Assembly: GCF_030815085.1 (NCBI RefSeq)
Contig: NZ_JAUSWG010000010.1
Length of the DNA: 64,000 bases
Reading direction: 5' to 3' (one strand)
Source: Paraclostridium ghonii
GTDB lineage: Bacteria > Bacillota > Clostridia > Peptostreptococcales > Peptostreptococcaceae
How positions within the stretch are numbered: position 1 is the stretch's first letter; the number at the start of each line of letters is the position of its first letter. Below the pieces are notes generated by a model. That model ran no database searches, was not told where the DNA came from, and worked only from the letters and a program-made list of their open reading frames with translations. A program made the translations under genes and the position numbers. Below are positions 54,893 to 63,250 of the stretch, one piece after another.

Positions 54893-56038
54893 TTACGCAT
54901 AAATATCAGAAAATTCTACTTTTATTTTTTCTATATAAGAGTTTTGTAGATTTTTTTCTATTATATTGCATTCATATTCATTTTTAAATTCAGCAGGTAT
55001 ATTTATTTTAAATGTAGTTCCTACTCCAAGTTCGCTTTCAACATCTACATATCCTCCATGCATATCAACCAAGCTTTTTACTAAGTATAAGCCTATCCCA
55101 CTGCCTTCTCCACTTCTAATGGTATTGTCCTCTACTTGTTTAAATCTTTCAAATACCGAATTGACTTTATTGCTTGGTATTCCTATTCCATCATCTGAAA
55201 TTTTTATCTCTAGCATTTCATTTAATTCTCTTATGCAAATTTCTATTTTCCCATTTTCTTTAGTAAATTTAATTGCGTTAGATAATATATTTAGTATTAT
55301 ACGCTCCATTTTATCAAGGTCAAAAGAAATTACTTTTTCTTCAATATCCGTGTCAAACACAACTTCTATATTTTTTTGCTTTGCGAAGTCTACTATAGAT
55401 TGACAAATACTTTCTATAAAATAGACAATATCATAATTTTGAGGATTGTATTCAAAATATCCAGATGTTATTTTATTTGAATCGATTAGATTGTTTACTA
55501 ATTTAAGTAATCTGTATGTGTTTTGAGTTGCCATGTTTATGTATTTTGTGATTGATTGATCTTCTTTCATTTGAGTATTTTTTAATTTTAAATCTAAAAC
55601 TTGTAATGAACTAAATATTAGATTCAATGGTGTTCTAAGTTCATGAGATAGATTTGCAAAAAAATCACTTCTTATCTTATTATTTTTTTCATGTTCTATT
55701 TGTTCATTTTTATCAACAAACCATATTACATAATTATTATCGTATACGTTTGTAGATATCAATTCAAAGTTTGAATTCCCATTTTTAGTTTTGACATTTA
55801 CTTTTTCTTCATTTATTACATGCTCAAATAAATCTATACTTATCTCTTCATCTAATATATCAAAATATTCTTCACCTAATATATCATATCCATCTATGTC
55901 TAAAATGTTTTTTAATGATTCACTTATAGCATTAATTTTTATTACATTTTTTTCATTTATTGTTTTGCATATTTCTCCAAATATATATGGAGTAGGCGAT
56001 GATTTTAATATATCTTCCTCAATACATTTATATTTCAT
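54893..56038 (-). CDS. Orphan histidine kinase B
   Basis: Cytosolic kinase of 381 residues. A single PAS-like N-terminal region (about 1-125) leads to HisKA with the phospho-His in ANLSHELRTPLNLIFSS, and HATPase_c with NILSNAIKFTKENG and GSGIGLYLVKSLVDMH. The N-terminus and the tail KIKVEFSDIYA match kinase A, so one probably arose by duplication and lost or gained two PAS domains. The start at 56038 follows GGGGGGTAAT; a GTG four codons upstream overlaps that site. No regulator gene is nearby. Confidence 0.9.
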   Translation of the reverse strand: MKYKCIEEDILKSSPTPYIFGEICKTINEKNVIKINAISESLKNILDIDGYDILGEEYFDILDEEISIDLFEHVINEEKVNVKTKNGNSNFELISTNVYDNNYVIWFVDKNEQIEHEKNNKIRSDFFANLSHELRTPLNLIFSSLQVLDLKLKNTQMKEDQSITKYINMATQNTYRLLKLVNNLIDSNKITSGYFEYNPQNYDIVYFIESICQSIVDFAKQKNIEVVFDTDIEEKVISFDLDKMERIILNILSNAIKFTKENGKIEICIRELNEMLEIKISDDGIGIPSNKVNSVFERFKQVEDNTIRSGEGSGIGLYLVKSLVDMHGGYVDVESELGVGTTFKINIPAEFKNEYECNIIEKNLQNSYIEKIKVEFSDIYA

Positions 56039-56357
56039 ATTACCCCCCACTTATAAAAACAAATTTAAAAATAATCATATTAGAAATTTCTATTTTTTTC
56101 TCATGATTTCCTTTGATATTTTCATATTTTTTTTAGACATTTTATTTAAACCCAATAAAAATAAAGTTATCCACCCATTTAACTTTATCAAATTAAGTCT
56201 TAATAGTTTTAAACTTTATTACTTTGCATTTATTTTGATTTAATACTTTATTTTTCTTTTAAATTATATATAATAATATATATACTAAATGGGTAAACTT
56301 TTTAATATTTTGTTATATTATAGATATTAATTGCAGATAAAAAAGGAGTGTGTATAT
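56039..56357. other. Divergent region, kinase B / aspartate decarboxylase
   Basis: About 320 AT-rich bases. I see no gene. The only regulatory sign is AAGGAGTGTGTATAT before the aspartate decarboxylase ATG. Confidence 0.5.
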
Positions 56358-57983
56358 ATGCGCAGATATAACTTTAAGGAAATCAATGATGTTTATGGTA
56401 AAATTAGCCCTTTTGAATTTAAAGATAAATTAATCCAGCTTGCAAAGTTTAGAGCTATGGAAAGCGGGAGAAGAGTTTTAGATGCTGGACGTGGTAATCC
56501 CAACTGGACAGCAGCAGCTCCTCGTGAAGCATTTTTTACATTTGGTCAGTTTGCAGTTAATGAAACTCGTAGAACTTGGGATGAAGGCGATTTAGCTGGT
56601 ATGCCAAAAAAGGAAGGAATTGCTACTCGTTTTTATCAATATATTTATGATAACTCAGATATGCCTGGAGCTAATTTAGTTAAGGATATTGTTAGTTATG
56701 GAATAGAAGAATTTGATTTTGATCCTGATTCTTGGGTATTTGAGTTAACTGATGGGATAATAGGTGATAATTATCCATCTCCTGATAAAATGCTTATTCA
56801 TATAGAACAAATAGTTACTAAATATTTAATAAAAGAAATGAAATATGATATCCAAAAGGGTGGACCTTTAAGTATATTTGCAGTAGAAGGTGCTACAGCT
56901 GCTATGTGCTATATATTCGACTCTTTAATGGCTAATGAGTTATTAAGAAAAGGTGATAAAGTAGCTATTATGACCCCTATATTTACACCTTACTTAGAAA
57001 TCCCTCATTTGCCAAGATATAATTTCGATGTAGTTTTTATAAATGCTGATGAAATAGATGAAAATAATCATCACACTTGGCAATATTCTAAGAAAGAATT
57101 AGAAAAACTTGGTGATAAATCTATAAAAGCTTTGTTTTTAGTTAATCCTAACAATCCAGCATCTATAGCTTTAGATGAAAATAGTTGTAATAATTTAATA
57201 GATGTAGTTACAAATCATCATCCTGACTTAATGATAATATCTGATGATGTTTATGGAACTTTTGTACCTGGATTTAAATCTCTAATGGCTAGTTTACCTT
57301 ATAATACTATAGGAGCTTATTCATTCTCTAAATATTTTGGTGTAACTGGTTGGCGTTTAGGTACTTTAGCTTTACATGAAAACAATGTATTTGAAAAACT
57401 TATAAATGAATTACCTCAAGATCTAAAATCATCTGTAAATAAACGTTATAGTGATATGAGCTTAAATCCTGATAAAATATCATTTATGGACAGAATAGTC
57501 GCAGATAGTAGACTTGTTGCTCTTAACCATACTGCTGGTTTATCTACTCCTCAACAAGTTCAAATGGCATTTTTCTCAGCATTTGCTTTAATAGATAAAA
57601 ATGACACATATAAGAATGTAAATATATCTATATGCAAACGTAGACAAAAACTTTTCTATGATGCTTTAGGTGTTGAATTAATAGAAAGTATAAATGATGC
57701 TTCTTATTATGTGATATTCGATATAATGAAGTGGGCTACAAATAATTACGGTGAAGAGTTTGCTAATTTTATAAAAGATAACTATAAACCTTCAGATATG
57801 CTATTTAAGCTAGCAAATAACTACTCTATAGTTTTACTAAGCGGACATGGATTCTTTGGTCCTGATTGGTCTGTTAGAGTTTCATTAGCAAATTTAGATG
57901 ATGCTTCTTATGTATTCATAGGAAATTCTATAAAAGAAGTATTAAGTTATTATATATATACATGGAAAAAAGATAAAAAATAA
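56358..57983 (+). CDS. aspD: Aspartate 4-decarboxylase
   Basis: PLP enzyme that converts L-aspartate to L-alanine and CO2. It is a fold-type I, aminotransferase-like protein of 541 residues, longer than ordinary aminotransferases, as expected for AspD. ARGRGNPN-like DAGRGNPNWTAAAP near the start, ISDDVYGTFVPGFKS and the PLP Lys in SYSFSKYFGVTGWRLGT identify it. The start at 56358 follows AAGGAG by nine bases; an in-frame TTG 27 bases upstream has no site. No aspartate:alanine exchanger gene is adjacent. It may serve alanine supply or acid tolerance. Confidence 0.92.
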   Translation: MRRYNFKEINDVYGKISPFEFKDKLIQLAKFRAMESGRRVLDAGRGNPNWTAAAPREAFFTFGQFAVNETRRTWDEGDLAGMPKKEGIATRFYQYIYDNSDMPGANLVKDIVSYGIEEFDFDPDSWVFELTDGIIGDNYPSPDKMLIHIEQIVTKYLIKEMKYDIQKGGPLSIFAVEGATAAMCYIFDSLMANELLRKGDKVAIMTPIFTPYLEIPHLPRYNFDVVFINADEIDENNHHTWQYSKKELEKLGDKSIKALFLVNPNNPASIALDENSCNNLIDVVTNHHPDLMIISDDVYGTFVPGFKSLMASLPYNTIGAYSFSKYFGVTGWRLGTLALHENNVFEKLINELPQDLKSSVNKRYSDMSLNPDKISFMDRIVADSRLVALNHTAGLSTPQQVQMAFFSAFALIDKNDTYKNVNISICKRRQKLFYDALGVELIESINDASYYVIFDIMKWATNNYGEEFANFIKDNYKPSDMLFKLANNYSIVLLSGHGFFGPDWSVRVSLANLDDASYVFIGNSIKEVLSYYIYTWKKDKK

Positions 57984-57984
57984 A

Positions 57985-58012
57985 AAAGAAGGTAAGTTTA
58001 CTTACCTTCTTT
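57985..58012. terminator. Bidirectional terminator between aspD and the aldolase gene
   Basis: AAAGAAGGTAAG pairs perfectly with CTTACCTTCTTT around a four-base loop, flanked by A and T tracts. It lies between convergent genes. Confidence 0.92.
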
Positions 58013-58019
58013 ACTTTAT

Positions 58020-58697
58020 TTAAATATTTTTCATTGTTTTATTTTCACCACATAATTTTTCAAAATCTTTAATAAAAACATCTACTGCACAATTAACAGC
58101 ATCATTTTTTATTAATCCTTCGATAACATCAGGACTTACCGTTGAAGCTCCTACTCCATATTTAGCTAATTCTAGCACTTGTTTAGAATTTTTAAAACTA
58201 GCTCCTAATACTTCACATTTCAATCCATTTTTTTTGAAGATATCATGAATTTCTTTTGCAACTTCAACACCATCAAAACCTAAGTTTTCAATTCTATTGA
58301 TATATGGTGCTACATAATCAGCACCTAATTTTCCTGCTAAATATGCTTGCATAGATGTGTATATCGCAGTTGCTGTAACATTAACTCCCTTTGCTTTTAA
58401 TCCTTTAATCGCTTTTAAACCTTCTCTAGTAACAGGTACTTTAATGAATGTGTTATCTCCTAATTCCTTTAGTATACATTCTGCTTCTTCTATCATATCT
58501 TCTGCTTTTTTAGATATAACTTGAACATGAAGCTCTGCATCCTTACCGATAAATTCACGTATCTCTTTTAATACTTCAAATGGATTTTTTCCTGTCTTTG
58601 CTAATATAGTTGGATTTGAAGTTACACCATCTACTGGAAAATAATCGTATATATTTTTAATTAATTCAATATTTGCATCATCAATAATAAATTTCAT
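58020..58697 (-). CDS. fsa: Fructose-6-phosphate aldolase / transaldolase-like protein
   Basis: Class I aldolase of 225 residues, in the FSA/TalC size range rather than full transaldolase. The Schiff-base Lys is in FIKVPVTREG. VTSNPTILAKTG, HVQVISKKAEDM and APYINRIENLG are family motifs. FSA enzymes cleave C6 ketose phosphates to glyceraldehyde 3-phosphate and a ketone such as dihydroxyacetone or hydroxyacetone. It lies 12 bases after the glycyl radical enzyme, suggesting that it cleaves that enzyme's product. Confidence 0.9.
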   Translation of the reverse strand: MKFIIDDANIELIKNIYDYFPVDGVTSNPTILAKTGKNPFEVLKEIREFIGKDAELHVQVISKKAEDMIEEAECILKELGDNTFIKVPVTREGLKAIKGLKAKGVNVTATAIYTSMQAYLAGKLGADYVAPYINRIENLGFDGVEVAKEIHDIFKKNGLKCEVLGASFKNSKQVLELAKYGVGASTVSPDVIEGLIKNDAVNCAVDVFIKDFEKLCGENKTMKNI

Positions 58698-58709
58698 ATC
58701 TTTACCTCC

Positions 58710-61118
58710 TTATAATGTTTGTTCTGTTCTTTGTATAATATCATCTTGTGTTTGTTTTGATAGCACATTAAAGAATGCAGAATATCCAGCTACTCTAACA
58801 ATTAAATCACGATGTTTTTGCGGATTAGCCTGAGCATCTAATAAAACATCCCTAGAAACTACGTTATATTGTACATGGAATCCTTCTAATCTATTAAAGA
58901 ATGTTCTAATTAACATCGCTAATTTAATTTTATTCTCTTGTGTAGATAACATAGCAGGAGTAACTTTTTGATTTAGTAATACTCCACCTGTTATTTCACG
59001 AGTTGGTAACTTAGATACCGTTTTAAATACAGCAGTTGGTCCATTTTGATCCATTGAATGTGAAGGCGAACATCCTTCAGCAAGAGGCGTTTTAGCATTA
59101 CGTCCATCTGGAGTTGCTAAAGTCCCTTTTCCTTGGCCTACATTTGCTGATATTGATGAAGTTCCTGCATATCTAACTCCACCAATTGGTCCTCTTTTAT
59201 ATCTTGTATTTGGGTATTTTTTAACCTCATCTATATAAGTGTTATATGCATCAACAACTAGCATATCTACATAATCATCATCATTACCGTACTTAGGAGC
59301 ATCCTCAATTAATGCCTTTTGAATCATTTTACCTTTCTCACTTTCAAAATCCTCCATTAAAGCATTCCATAGCTCTGTTGTAGAAATTTTCTTTTCTTCA
59401 AACACTAATTTTTTAATTGCAGCAAGGGAGTCAGCTAAGTTTGCAATACCTACTTGTAATCCTGATATAAAGTCATATATAGCTCCACCTTCTTTTAAAG
59501 GTTTACCTCTACCAATACAATCCTCAGTTAAAGCACTACATAATACATCTGGAACATCATCTTCTAAAACTAAATCACAACAGTTTTCAATAATAACACT
59601 ATGTTTAGTAAATTCTCGAATAGTAACATCCCAAGCTTCTTTTAAATCTGTATAACTTGTCATATTATCAAAATGTGTTAACCCTTCAACTAGTTTGTTT
59701 TGACTAGTAGGGTCAATCCCTTCATTCATTGCAATTAATAATGTCTTAGGGAAGTTTATAAAACTCATACCTGTACAACGATATCCCCATTTACCAGGAA
59801 CAGCAACTTCAACACACCCAATTGCACTGTAATTATAAGCATCTTCTTCTTTTATACCTTTTTCAATAAATGAAGGAATAATAACTTCATCTGAATTAAA
59901 TGCAGGCATTCCAGTTCCTAATTTAAGAACTTCAATCGCTTCATTCATAAATTTATCATCTAATCCTTTATGATATCTAACTGTTAGGTTAGGCTGAGGT
60001 AATTTCGTTTGGGCAACAGATTTTAAAATTAGATAAGACAACTTATTAACTGCATCTTTTTTATCTATAGTTTGCCCACCAACAGTAACATTTTGATATA
60101 AAGGTGATCCAGCACTAAATTGTGTATGTGACCAACTTCTCACTTTGTTAATTGTGAATGTTTTAAGCCATAAGTTTGTTAGTAACTCAATAGCTTTATC
60201 TTCAGTAATATCTCCATTTTCTAAACTTTTTTCTAAGTATGGATATAAGTATTGATCCATTCTACCATATGATAATGAATGACCATTAGATTCAATTTGA
60301 AGAATTAAATGAACAAGCCACATTGATTGAACTGCTTCATAAAAACTATCTGATGCTTCATATGGAACTTTATCCATTATTCTAGCAATTTCTATTAACT
60401 CAAGTTTCCTAACTTCATCATTTTCTTTTTCTGCCATCTCTTTTGCTAAATTAGAATATCTTTTAGCAAAAGTTTTAATTGCATCTATTACAATTAAAAT
60501 TGCTTCATAAAAATGATATTTTTTTATACTATTAAAATTTGTAAGATCTAATGCATCTCTTTGAGCAATAGTCCTTTCTTCATATTCTTTTAATCCACTT
60601 TTCATTATACGGCCATAATCAACTGCAATATGGGCATCTCCACTAGTGATATTTCCTTCAGCTTTAATAATTCCTAAATCATATAATACCCTACTCTTTG
60701 GAGGAATATTTGCTAATCCTTTATCAAAAGTTGTGTTATGTTCCCAATATGAAGCTATACTTCTAAGTTCATCTTTAGTTTCTTCATCAATATAAAAAAC
60801 ATCACCATCTCTTTTTTCAAACTCATCTAATTCTTTTGTTACCCAATTCATAGCATATTCAGGGAAAATAGGTGCTGATCTATTAGTCTTTGCTTGATTA
60901 CCAACAATTAACGTTTGCTTTTCAATAAATATAGGCATCTTCTCTAAAATGTTTTTAAGCATATATGCTCTTTTTACAATCATTGGTTTATCTGCATGTT
61001 CTTTATAAGCTTCAGTAGTGAGAATTGCTCTTGTAGCATCAATTGATGCTTTAGTCTCTAGTAATTCTTCTCTAAAATCATACATTCTATTTGTTAGTGA
61101 TCCAAAATGATTTTCCAT
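58710..61118 (-). CDS. ybiW: Glycyl radical enzyme, YbiW type
   Basis: Radical enzyme of 802 residues in the pyruvate formate-lyase superfamily. The thiyl Cys435 with Glu437 is in AIGCVEVAVPGKWGYRC, and the radical Gly778 in VRVAGYSAFF. It is not pyruvate formate-lyase, which has two adjacent Cys. It follows E. coli YbiW closely in recognisable stretches (GIIKAEGN.TSGDAH, IESNGHS.S.GRMDQYLYPY, GKWGYRCTGMSFINF). YbiW has been reported to open 1,5-anhydroglucitol 6-phosphate to 1-deoxyfructose 6-phosphate. That substrate is inferred here by similarity and by the FSA gene just downstream. AGGAGG precedes the ATG. Confidence 0.88.
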   Translation of the reverse strand: MENHFGSLTNRMYDFREELLETKASIDATRAILTTEAYKEHADKPMIVKRAYMLKNILEKMPIFIEKQTLIVGNQAKTNRSAPIFPEYAMNWVTKELDEFEKRDGDVFYIDEETKDELRSIASYWEHNTTFDKGLANIPPKSRVLYDLGIIKAEGNITSGDAHIAVDYGRIMKSGLKEYEERTIAQRDALDLTNFNSIKKYHFYEAILIVIDAIKTFAKRYSNLAKEMAEKENDEVRKLELIEIARIMDKVPYEASDSFYEAVQSMWLVHLILQIESNGHSLSYGRMDQYLYPYLEKSLENGDITEDKAIELLTNLWLKTFTINKVRSWSHTQFSAGSPLYQNVTVGGQTIDKKDAVNKLSYLILKSVAQTKLPQPNLTVRYHKGLDDKFMNEAIEVLKLGTGMPAFNSDEVIIPSFIEKGIKEEDAYNYSAIGCVEVAVPGKWGYRCTGMSFINFPKTLLIAMNEGIDPTSQNKLVEGLTHFDNMTSYTDLKEAWDVTIREFTKHSVIIENCCDLVLEDDVPDVLCSALTEDCIGRGKPLKEGGAIYDFISGLQVGIANLADSLAAIKKLVFEEKKISTTELWNALMEDFESEKGKMIQKALIEDAPKYGNDDDYVDMLVVDAYNTYIDEVKKYPNTRYKRGPIGGVRYAGTSSISANVGQGKGTLATPDGRNAKTPLAEGCSPSHSMDQNGPTAVFKTVSKLPTREITGGVLLNQKVTPAMLSTQENKIKLAMLIRTFFNRLEGFHVQYNVVSRDVLLDAQANPQKHRDLIVRVAGYSAFFNVLSKQTQDDIIQRTEQTL

Positions 61119-61188
61119 TTTTTATCCTCCTTAAGGGAAATATATTCAGGTTTCATTCATAATATATTTTTATTTCATTTATAATTAT

Positions 61189-61216
61189 ATATTATCATAG
61201 TAAGTATAATTGTCAA
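61189..61216 (-). promoter_or_regulatory. Promoter of the glycyl radical enzyme operon
   Basis: TTGACA (61211-61216) and TAATAT (61189-61194) on the minus strand have a 16-base spacer. The start should be near 61182, leaving a leader of about 65 bases. Confidence 0.75.
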
Positions 61217-61218
61217 CA

Positions 61219-61257
61219 TTTCATTTCATAAAACGCACAAAAAGTTTCATTTGAAAC
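61219..61257. promoter_or_regulatory. TTTCATT operator-like repeats between the divergent genes
   Basis: TTTCATTTCAT (61219-61229) and the perfect dyad GTTTCATTTGAAAC (61244-61257) lie just upstream of the -35 box. Further TTTCATT copies occur at 61151 and 61173, and one is near the DeoR gene's start at 63124. They are candidate binding sites for the DeoR-family regulator. Confidence 0.5.
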
Positions 61258-61321
61258 ATTTCCATTTACTTTCACAACCCACAATGATATTATATTAAAT
61301 ATAATAAAGGGAGGAATTAAT

Positions 61322-62221
61322 ATGAAAAATGAAGGTATAATATTTAATATCCAAAAATTTAGTATTCATGATGGCCCTGGAATAAGAACTACTGTATTTT
61401 TTAAGGGTTGCCCTTTAAAATGTAAGTGGTGTTCTAACCCTGAATCACAACTAGAGAGTATTCAAATACTATATAATCAATCTAAATGTTCAAGATGTAA
61501 GATATGTATTGATACATGTAAGCAAAATGCTATTAGCCTAATCGATAATAAAATTATTATTAATGATAAAAAGTGCCTTGGTTGTTTAGAATGTATGTCA
61601 AATTGTCCAAATGACGCTCTTAAAAACGAAGGTGAGTATAAAAAAACCGAAGACATTTTGGATATATGTCTTCAAGATAAAGATTTTTATGAAGAATCAA
61701 ATGGCGGTGTAACAATTTCAGGTGGTGAAGGAATGAGCCAACCAGAGTTTCTAAAGGAGTTAGTTTCAGCTTTAAAAAAGGAAAACATCCATGTTGCAAT
61801 AGAAACAACTGGATATATTGATCATGAATTATTTAAAGAACTATCTGCTTTGTTTGACCTAATACTATTTGATGTTAAACATCATGATAATAATAAACAC
61901 TTTGAAGGCACAGGAGTTTATAATGATTTGATTATTAAAAACTTAAAATGGTCAGTTAAGAATGATTTAAATGTTTTGACAAGAATTCCAGTTATACCGG
62001 GGTTCAATGATTCATTAGAAGATGCGATCAAAATAACGGATTTGTTAAAATATGTACGTGCAACAAATGTACAACTTCTTCCATTTCATCAATTTGGCGA
62101 AAAAAAATATGATATGTTAAATAAAATATACACTTTAAAAGATTTAAAGGCATTATATCCTGAAGATTTAAAAGATTATCAAGAGGCATTTATAAGTAAA
62201 AATATTAATTGTTTTTTCTAG
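61322..62221 (+). CDS. ybiY: Glycyl radical enzyme activating enzyme (radical SAM)
   Basis: Radical SAM activase of 299 residues. It abstracts hydrogen from the glycine of the neighbouring radical enzyme. The SAM cluster motif is GCPLKCKWCSNPE (Cys-x3-Cys-x2-Cys). An inserted ferredoxin domain follows with two Cys sets, CSRCKICIDTC and CLGCLECMSNCP, so it carries extra 4Fe-4S clusters, as activases of non-PFL enzymes do. TISGGEG is the SAM-binding GGE-type motif. It is divergent from the enzyme it activates, with GGGAGG before the ATG. Confidence 0.93.
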   Translation: MKNEGIIFNIQKFSIHDGPGIRTTVFFKGCPLKCKWCSNPESQLESIQILYNQSKCSRCKICIDTCKQNAISLIDNKIIINDKKCLGCLECMSNCPNDALKNEGEYKKTEDILDICLQDKDFYEESNGGVTISGGEGMSQPEFLKELVSALKKENIHVAIETTGYIDHELFKELSALFDLILFDVKHHDNNKHFEGTGVYNDLIIKNLKWSVKNDLNVLTRIPVIPGFNDSLEDAIKITDLLKYVRATNVQLLPFHQFGEKKYDMLNKIYTLKDLKALYPEDLKDYQEAFISKNINCFF

Positions 62222-62241
62222 GTTCAAAGTAAAAACAATAA

Positions 62242-62313
62242 AGAGCGAGAGTATATTTTAGCTACATTTCAAGCATATTTTCATCTTGTATAGCAAAATT
62301 CACTCTCACTCTC
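62242..62313. terminator. Convergent hairpin between activase and regulator
   Basis: AGAGCGAGAGT and ACTCTCACTCT form an 11-bp stem with one wobble around a 49-base loop. The loop has an inner GCTA/TAGC pairing. It lies between converging transcripts. Confidence 0.65.
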
Positions 62314-62343
62314 TATTTTATAAAAATCTCAAAACTAAACTTT

Positions 62344-63105
62344 TTAATATTCTACTTTTTTTACCTCTATATTTTTACTAGACAAATAATCTTCATATTC
62401 TTTAGGTATATTTACATCAGTTACAACAGAGCTAATTTCATCTGTTGCAATTAAATTAACAACTCCCTTTTGAAAAAACTTAGTTGATTCAGTAACAACT
62501 ATTACATTATTAGCTTGTCTTGCCATATCACGAACAGTTTCACTTCTCATATAATCCTTACCTGTAAATCCTGAAACTTTAGAAAAACCATCAGTCCCAA
62601 TAAATAATTTATCTACAAAGAAAGATTCTACACATTTTCTAGTAATAGGTCCAACCATTACTTGAGACTCATTTTGATATTCTCCACCTAGCAAAATAAT
62701 CCTTGTGTTAGGTTCTTTTCTTATATACTCAGCAATAAAAGCTGAATTTGTAATAATTGTAATATCTCTTTTTGTTCTAGCTATTTCAAGAGCAATTAAT
62801 GCACAGCAAGAGCCTGATTCTATCATAACAGTTTCTCCATCCATTACTGACTCAGTAGCAACTTTTGCAATACGCCTTTTAATATCATAATGATAAACTA
62901 AACGATTATTAATGTCATCACTTGAATTTAATGTTGCAAAACCATGTTCTCTAATAATAAGCCCTTTATTTTCTAGTTGTATTAAATCTTTACGAATAGT
63001 TACTTGAGATACATTTAATAACTCAGATAACTTCGTAACTTCTATTTTTTTATTCTCTGTTAATAACTCTAAAATTTTAGTATGTCTATCTAACATATTA
63101 GCCAT
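62344..63105 (-). CDS. DeoR-family transcriptional regulator
   Basis: Sugar-phosphate-responsive repressor of 253 residues. The N-terminal helix-turn-helix is VTKLSELLNVSQVTIRKDL, followed by IIREHGFATL. The sensor domain has ESGSCCALIALEI, ILLGGEYQNESQVMVGP and FIGTDGFSKVSGFTG, as in GlpR/DeoR proteins. It sits beside the glycyl radical genes and is convergent with the activase, so it probably regulates them; an anhydrohexitol phosphate or ketose phosphate could be the inducer. The start is the first of two nearby ATGs; neither has a strong site. Confidence 0.9.
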   Translation of the reverse strand: MANMLDRHTKILELLTENKKIEVTKLSELLNVSQVTIRKDLIQLENKGLIIREHGFATLNSSDDINNRLVYHYDIKRRIAKVATESVMDGETVMIESGSCCALIALEIARTKRDITIITNSAFIAEYIRKEPNTRIILLGGEYQNESQVMVGPITRKCVESFFVDKLFIGTDGFSKVSGFTGKDYMRSETVRDMARQANNVIVVTESTKFFQKGVVNLIATDEISSVVTDVNIPKEYEDYLSSKNIEVKKVEY

Positions 63106-63154
63106 ATATCACTTCACCACTCTTTTCATTTATACAATATCACAGAAATGTTTC

Positions 63155-63164
63155 GATTGCAATC
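63155..63164. promoter_or_regulatory. GATTGCAATC palindrome upstream of the regulator
   Basis: A perfect 10-bp dyad lies about 50 bases before the DeoR start. The 9-mer ATTGCAATC also occurs beside the APC permease promoter (1674-1682). It may be an operator, but short AT-rich dyads can occur by chance. Confidence 0.35.
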
Positions 63165-63166
63165 AA

Positions 63167-63211
63167 AATAACTTTCGTTTATTATTATTTAACCTAAAAA
63201 CGAAAGTTATT
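63167..63211 (-). terminator. Terminator after the sodium:alanine symporter
   Basis: AATAACTTTCGTTT pairs perfectly over 14 bp with AAACGAAAGTTATT around a 17-base loop. It lies about 40 bases beyond the symporter stop. Confidence 0.8.
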
Positions 63212-63250
63212 CTACCATTTTTTATAATTTTAATTTAAATAAGACTTATA

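Noticed and set aside
58710..61118. Pyruvate formate-lyase
   Set aside because: There is a single Cys in the GCVE motif rather than the Cys-Cys pair, and the context has FSA aldolase and a ferredoxin-type activase.
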